8,645 nucleotides of DNA from an uncultured Lachnospiraceae bacterium (lineage in GTDB: Bacteria > Bacillota > Clostridia > Lachnospirales > Lachnospiraceae): contig CADCQU010000362.1 of NCBI GenBank assembly GCA_902803635.1, forward strand, positions 1 to 8,645, written 5' to 3'. The notes under the pieces are model-generated. The model was not told where the DNA came from. It was given only the letters and a program-made list of their open reading frames with translations, and made no database searches. The first letter of the stretch is position 1; every line of letters starts with the position of its first letter. The translations under genes and the position numbers were made by a program. Positions 6,982-8,645 of this stretch are shown here, piece by piece.

Positions 6982-8382
6982 TTACGAATCTTGCGCAAAA
7001 AGCTCCCCATGAAGGGCTGTGAGAAAAGCCGTCTCGCAAGCATAGGCATCATCGCAGAAAGCAAAGAGCACGTAACGTCCCTTCTGCGTAATCACGGCCT
7101 CCTTAAGCCGCCTGGCCGCCTCCTCCGAACCGTCCGAGAGAGAGGCCAGTACGCTCTGTCGGCTTTCCGCGTTTTTGACAAATGCCTCCGCCTCAGTTAT
7201 ATCGCGGGCCTCCAAAACAAGTACCTCCGAGGCGCCGTGCGCATCATCCTTATGGAAAAGACGGTAATGTCGGACTTCCTGAGGACTGACGCGATAACTT
7301 CTCATCAATCCTTTCGAACGCTGCTCGGAAAGCTCGCTCACGCATGGAACATTTGCAACGGCATCCGACAAGTCCCTAAAGGAACTCGGCCGCACCTTCC
7401 CCGCATTCCACAGAAGCACGAAAATGAAAACCGCGCTAAGCGCGACAATCACCGCAAGAAACGGAAAGAAGAGCCGCTGGAATTTATTCTTTTTCGAACG
7501 CCGGGCCGGTCGCCGCCTCTGCTGCGGTCTCTGCTCCGGCGCTTCCGTCTTTTCCGAAGTCGCATTACCTTCCCTTGTATCCTCGTTCTCGGAAGCCACC
7601 TCATAATCCAAAACCGTTATATTTTCCGATGTTGCCGTGTCCTCTGAAATAGCCTTGTTTTCCGAAGATGTCTGGTTCTCCAAAACAGCCTTGTTTTCTG
7701 AAACAGCCTTATTCTCCAAAACGGCCTTATTTTCTGAAGATGTCCGGTTCTCCAAAACAGCCTTGTTTTCCGAAGCAGGCTTGTTCTCCAAAACAGCCTT
7801 GTTTTTCAAAGATGTCTGGTTCTCCAAAACGGTCTTGTTTTCCGAAGCAGGCTTGTTCTCCAAAACGGGTTTGCTTTCTGAAACAGACTTATTCTTCGAA
7901 ACGGCTTTCTGTTCCGAAGAGGTAAGATTTTCCAAACCAGCCTTGTTCTCTGAAACTGCCTTGTTTTCTGAGACAGGCTTATTCTCCGAAACGACTTTCT
8001 GTTCCGAAGAGGTAGGATTTTCCAAACCAGCCTTGTTCTCTGAAATGGTCTTTTTCTCCGAAGCAGCCTTATTCTTGGATGCTCCCGCTTTCTCCGAAGA
8101 CGCATTTTTCTTCGAGTTCTTCTTTTTCCTTGAAGCTTTCTTTTTCTCGGAAGCTTTTCTTTTCTCGGAGCCAGTCTTCTTCTCAGCGACAGTCTTTTTC
8201 TCCGAAGCCGTCTTAGTAGTGTCCGACGTGTCTTCCGACCGTGCGTCGTCCACCTTCCCCTGATCCTCCTGCTTACGCTCGCCCGCCTCCATGATCTTTT
8301 TATCGACCTTCGACGATGCGGATGAAACCTCCGTTGTCGAACCTTCCATCATAAAAGAGGCCATCTCAGGAGTCTTAGCCAT
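6982..8382 (-). CDS. DUF4358-like membrane protein with long hexapeptide-repeat cytoplasmic region
   Basis: A 466-aa protein of unknown function. ATG 8382 is chosen because AGAGGGGGAGG (8385-8395) lies just upstream. The longer frame reaches into the tRNA, and the in-frame ATG at 8472 has no ribosome site. Residues 1-59 are polar. Residues 60-281 are 37 hexapeptides of the type S/L-E-N-K-A/P-V/A, Lys-rich at first. RRRPARRSKKNK (290-301) precedes one TM helix (about 305-327), placing the repeats in the cytoplasm. The outer domain (about 335-466) resembles DUF4358: EVLVLEARDITEAEAFV, a SRQ helix, then KGRYVLFAFCDDA. Such proteins usually have only a short anchor and, from memory, often sit beside MBOAT and DHHW genes, as here, so a role in the same surface-modification process is inferred. 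It is separated from those genes by a 383-bp repeat island and has its own promoter. Confidence 0.78.
   Translation of the reverse strand: MAKTPEMASFMMEGSTTEVSSASSKVDKKIMEAGERKQEDQGKVDDARSEDTSDTTKTASEKKTVAEKKTGSEKRKASEKKKASRKKKNSKKNASSEKAGASKNKAASEKKTISENKAGLENPTSSEQKVVSENKPVSENKAVSENKAGLENLTSSEQKAVSKNKSVSESKPVLENKPASENKTVLENQTSLKNKAVLENKPASENKAVLENRTSSENKAVLENKAVSENKAVLENQTSSENKAISEDTATSENITVLDYEVASENEDTREGNATSEKTEAPEQRPQQRRRPARRSKKNKFQRLFFPFLAVIVALSAVFIFVLLWNAGKVRPSSFRDLSDAVANVPCVSELSEQRSKGLMRSYRVSPQEVRHYRLFHKDDAHGASEVLVLEARDITEAEAFVKNAESRQSVLASLSDGSEEAARRLKEAVITQKGRYVLFAFCDDAYACETAFLTALHGELFAQDS
7540..8205 (-). repeat. 18-bp tandem repeat array encoding 37 hexapeptides
   Basis: Inside the DUF4358-like gene an 18-bp unit recurs without frame breaks. 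The most regular part (7648-7989) encodes units such as SENKAV, LENKPA, SENKAV and LENQTS. Units alternate between Ser and Leu at position 1; ENK at positions 2-4 is the most constant. The first units (toward 8205) are Lys-rich (SEKKTV, SEKKKA) and the last ones are degenerate (LDYEVA, REGNAT). A period of six does not fit a heptad coiled coil; a disordered linker is more likely. Array length could vary between strains by slippage or recombination. Confidence 0.9.
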
Positions 8383-8384
8383 AG

Positions 8385-8395
8385 CCTCCCCCTCT
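8385..8395 (-). promoter_or_regulatory. Ribosome binding site deciding the DUF4358-like start
   Basis: AGAGGGGGAGG on the minus strand ends 2 nt before ATG 8382; its GAGGGGG portion is at normal spacing. No comparable site precedes the upstream in-frame ATG at 8472. Confidence 0.7.
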
Positions 8396-8490
8396 GAAGC
8401 TTCCTTACTTTTCGTCTTTTTGTAATTTAATTCTCTCAAAACAATCTTCCCCGTATTCTCCAAAGAGCATAGCATCAGGCACCAATTTTT

Positions 8491-8518
8491 ATCATAGCAT
8501 ACTTTTCGTGAAACGAAA
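8491..8518 (-). promoter_or_regulatory. Promoter of the DUF4358-like gene (extended -10)
   Basis: Minus strand TGCTATGAT (8491-8499) is an extended -10 (TGn plus TATGAT). A weak -35, TTTCGT (8513-8518), lies 16 nt upstream of it. Transcription would start near 8484, leaving a leader of about 100 nt. The promoter lies between the tRNA terminator and the gene, so this gene does not depend on tRNA transcription. Confidence 0.6.
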
Positions 8519-8519
8519 A
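8503..8519. promoter_or_regulatory. 17-bp palindrome over the -35 region, possible operator
   Basis: TTTTCGT-GAA-ACGAAAA is a perfect 7-bp dyad with a 3-nt centre. It covers the -35 of the DUF4358-like promoter, so a bound dimeric protein could block or recruit polymerase. No regulator gene lies in the window. Confidence 0.4.
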
Positions 8520-8530
8520 TTAAAAAATAA

Positions 8531-8570
8531 AAAATATATAAAAAACCCTCCGAAGACTCCGGAGGGTTTT
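8531..8570 (-). terminator. Rho-independent terminator of tRNA-Cys
   Basis: An 11-bp perfect stem (8542-8552 with 8560-8570, core CCCTCCG/CGGAGGG) closes a 7-nt loop. On the minus strand it is followed by a long T/A-rich tail. It starts 5 nt after the tRNA 3' end. Confidence 0.9.
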
Positions 8571-8574
8571 GAAG

Positions 8575-8645
8575 AGGCGACACCCGGAATCGAACCGGGG
8601 ATGAGGGTTTTGCAGACCCGTGCCTTACCGCTTGGCTATGTCGCC
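8575..8645 (-). tRNA. tRNA-Cys (anticodon GCA)
   Basis: A 71-nt cloverleaf. The 7-bp acceptor stem is GGCGACA/TGTCGCC, with discriminator U as expected for cysteine. The anticodon loop is CTGCAAA (GCA), the T-stem is CCCGG/CCGGG with loop TTCGATT, and the variable loop has 4 nt. The lowest pair of the anticodon stem is a C-U mismatch. The 3' CCA is not encoded. The 5' end coincides with the last base of the window, so the promoter and any tRNA neighbours are out of view. Confidence 0.96.

Noticed and set aside
6746..7039. 97-codon minus-strand frame across the repeat island
   Set aside because: It reads through two non-coding repeats and overlaps the end of the DUF4358-like gene; the peptide is typical of falsely predicted repeat-derived proteins.
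7540..8205. Possible CRISPR array
   Set aside because: The periodic unit is 18 bp with no spacer and keeps one reading frame throughout; it encodes protein repeats.
7637..8263. 208-codon plus-strand frame with regular FSETALFSKTAL-type repeats
   Set aside because: It is the reverse complement of the 18-bp array, so its periodicity and lack of stops follow from the sense repeats.
8383..8583. Longer N-terminus for the DUF4358-like protein
   Set aside because: The frame would begin inside the tRNA and cross its terminator; the intermediate ATG at 8472 has no ribosome site and lies about 12 nt from the predicted transcription start.
8575..8645. tRNA-Cys as an integration site for a mobile island
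   Set aside because: No integrase and no repeat of the tRNA 3' end is visible in the window.

Overview
The window looks like a GC-rich chromosome segment from a Clostridia-type Firmicute, possibly near Lachnospiraceae. This rests on the pairing of an MBOAT acyltransferase with a DHHW-family protein and a DUF4358-like protein, on an RND permease with a large helical insert, and on strong AGGAGG-type ribosome sites. The genus cannot be fixed from the sequence alone. All four protein genes and the tRNA lie on the minus strand, so transcription runs from high to low coordinates.

In transcription order: tRNA-Cys(GCA) at the right edge (8575-8645) with its own terminator; a 466-aa membrane protein (6982-8382) with a cytoplasmic tract of 37 hexapeptide repeats, one transmembrane helix and a DUF4358-like outer domain; a 383-bp intergenic island of palindromes and inverted repeats (6599-6981); an AlgI/DltB-type MBOAT acyltransferase (5117-6598); a DHHW-family AlgJ/AlgX-like protein (3639-4991) with a candidate internal promoter and a clear terminator; then a separately promoted RND efflux permease (1-3399) whose 3' end lies outside the window.

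The DUF4358-like, MBOAT and DHHW genes form a likely module for O-acylating a cell-surface polymer: MBOAT moves an acyl group across the membrane and the DHHW protein acts outside. Two departures from the family pattern stand out. The DHHW signature reads D-P-R-W, without its histidines, and the first conserved MBOAT histidine is replaced by asparagine (WRWN), while the second one (LWHG) is kept. The RND permease carries a roughly 320-residue Ala/Gln/Glu-rich helical insert in its first periplasmic half.

At the DNA level the word CAAATG/CATTTG occurs 24 times, against about 3 expected from base composition. It is spread over all four genes and two intergenic gaps, on both strands. The long plus-strand open frames are shadows of the minus-strand genes.
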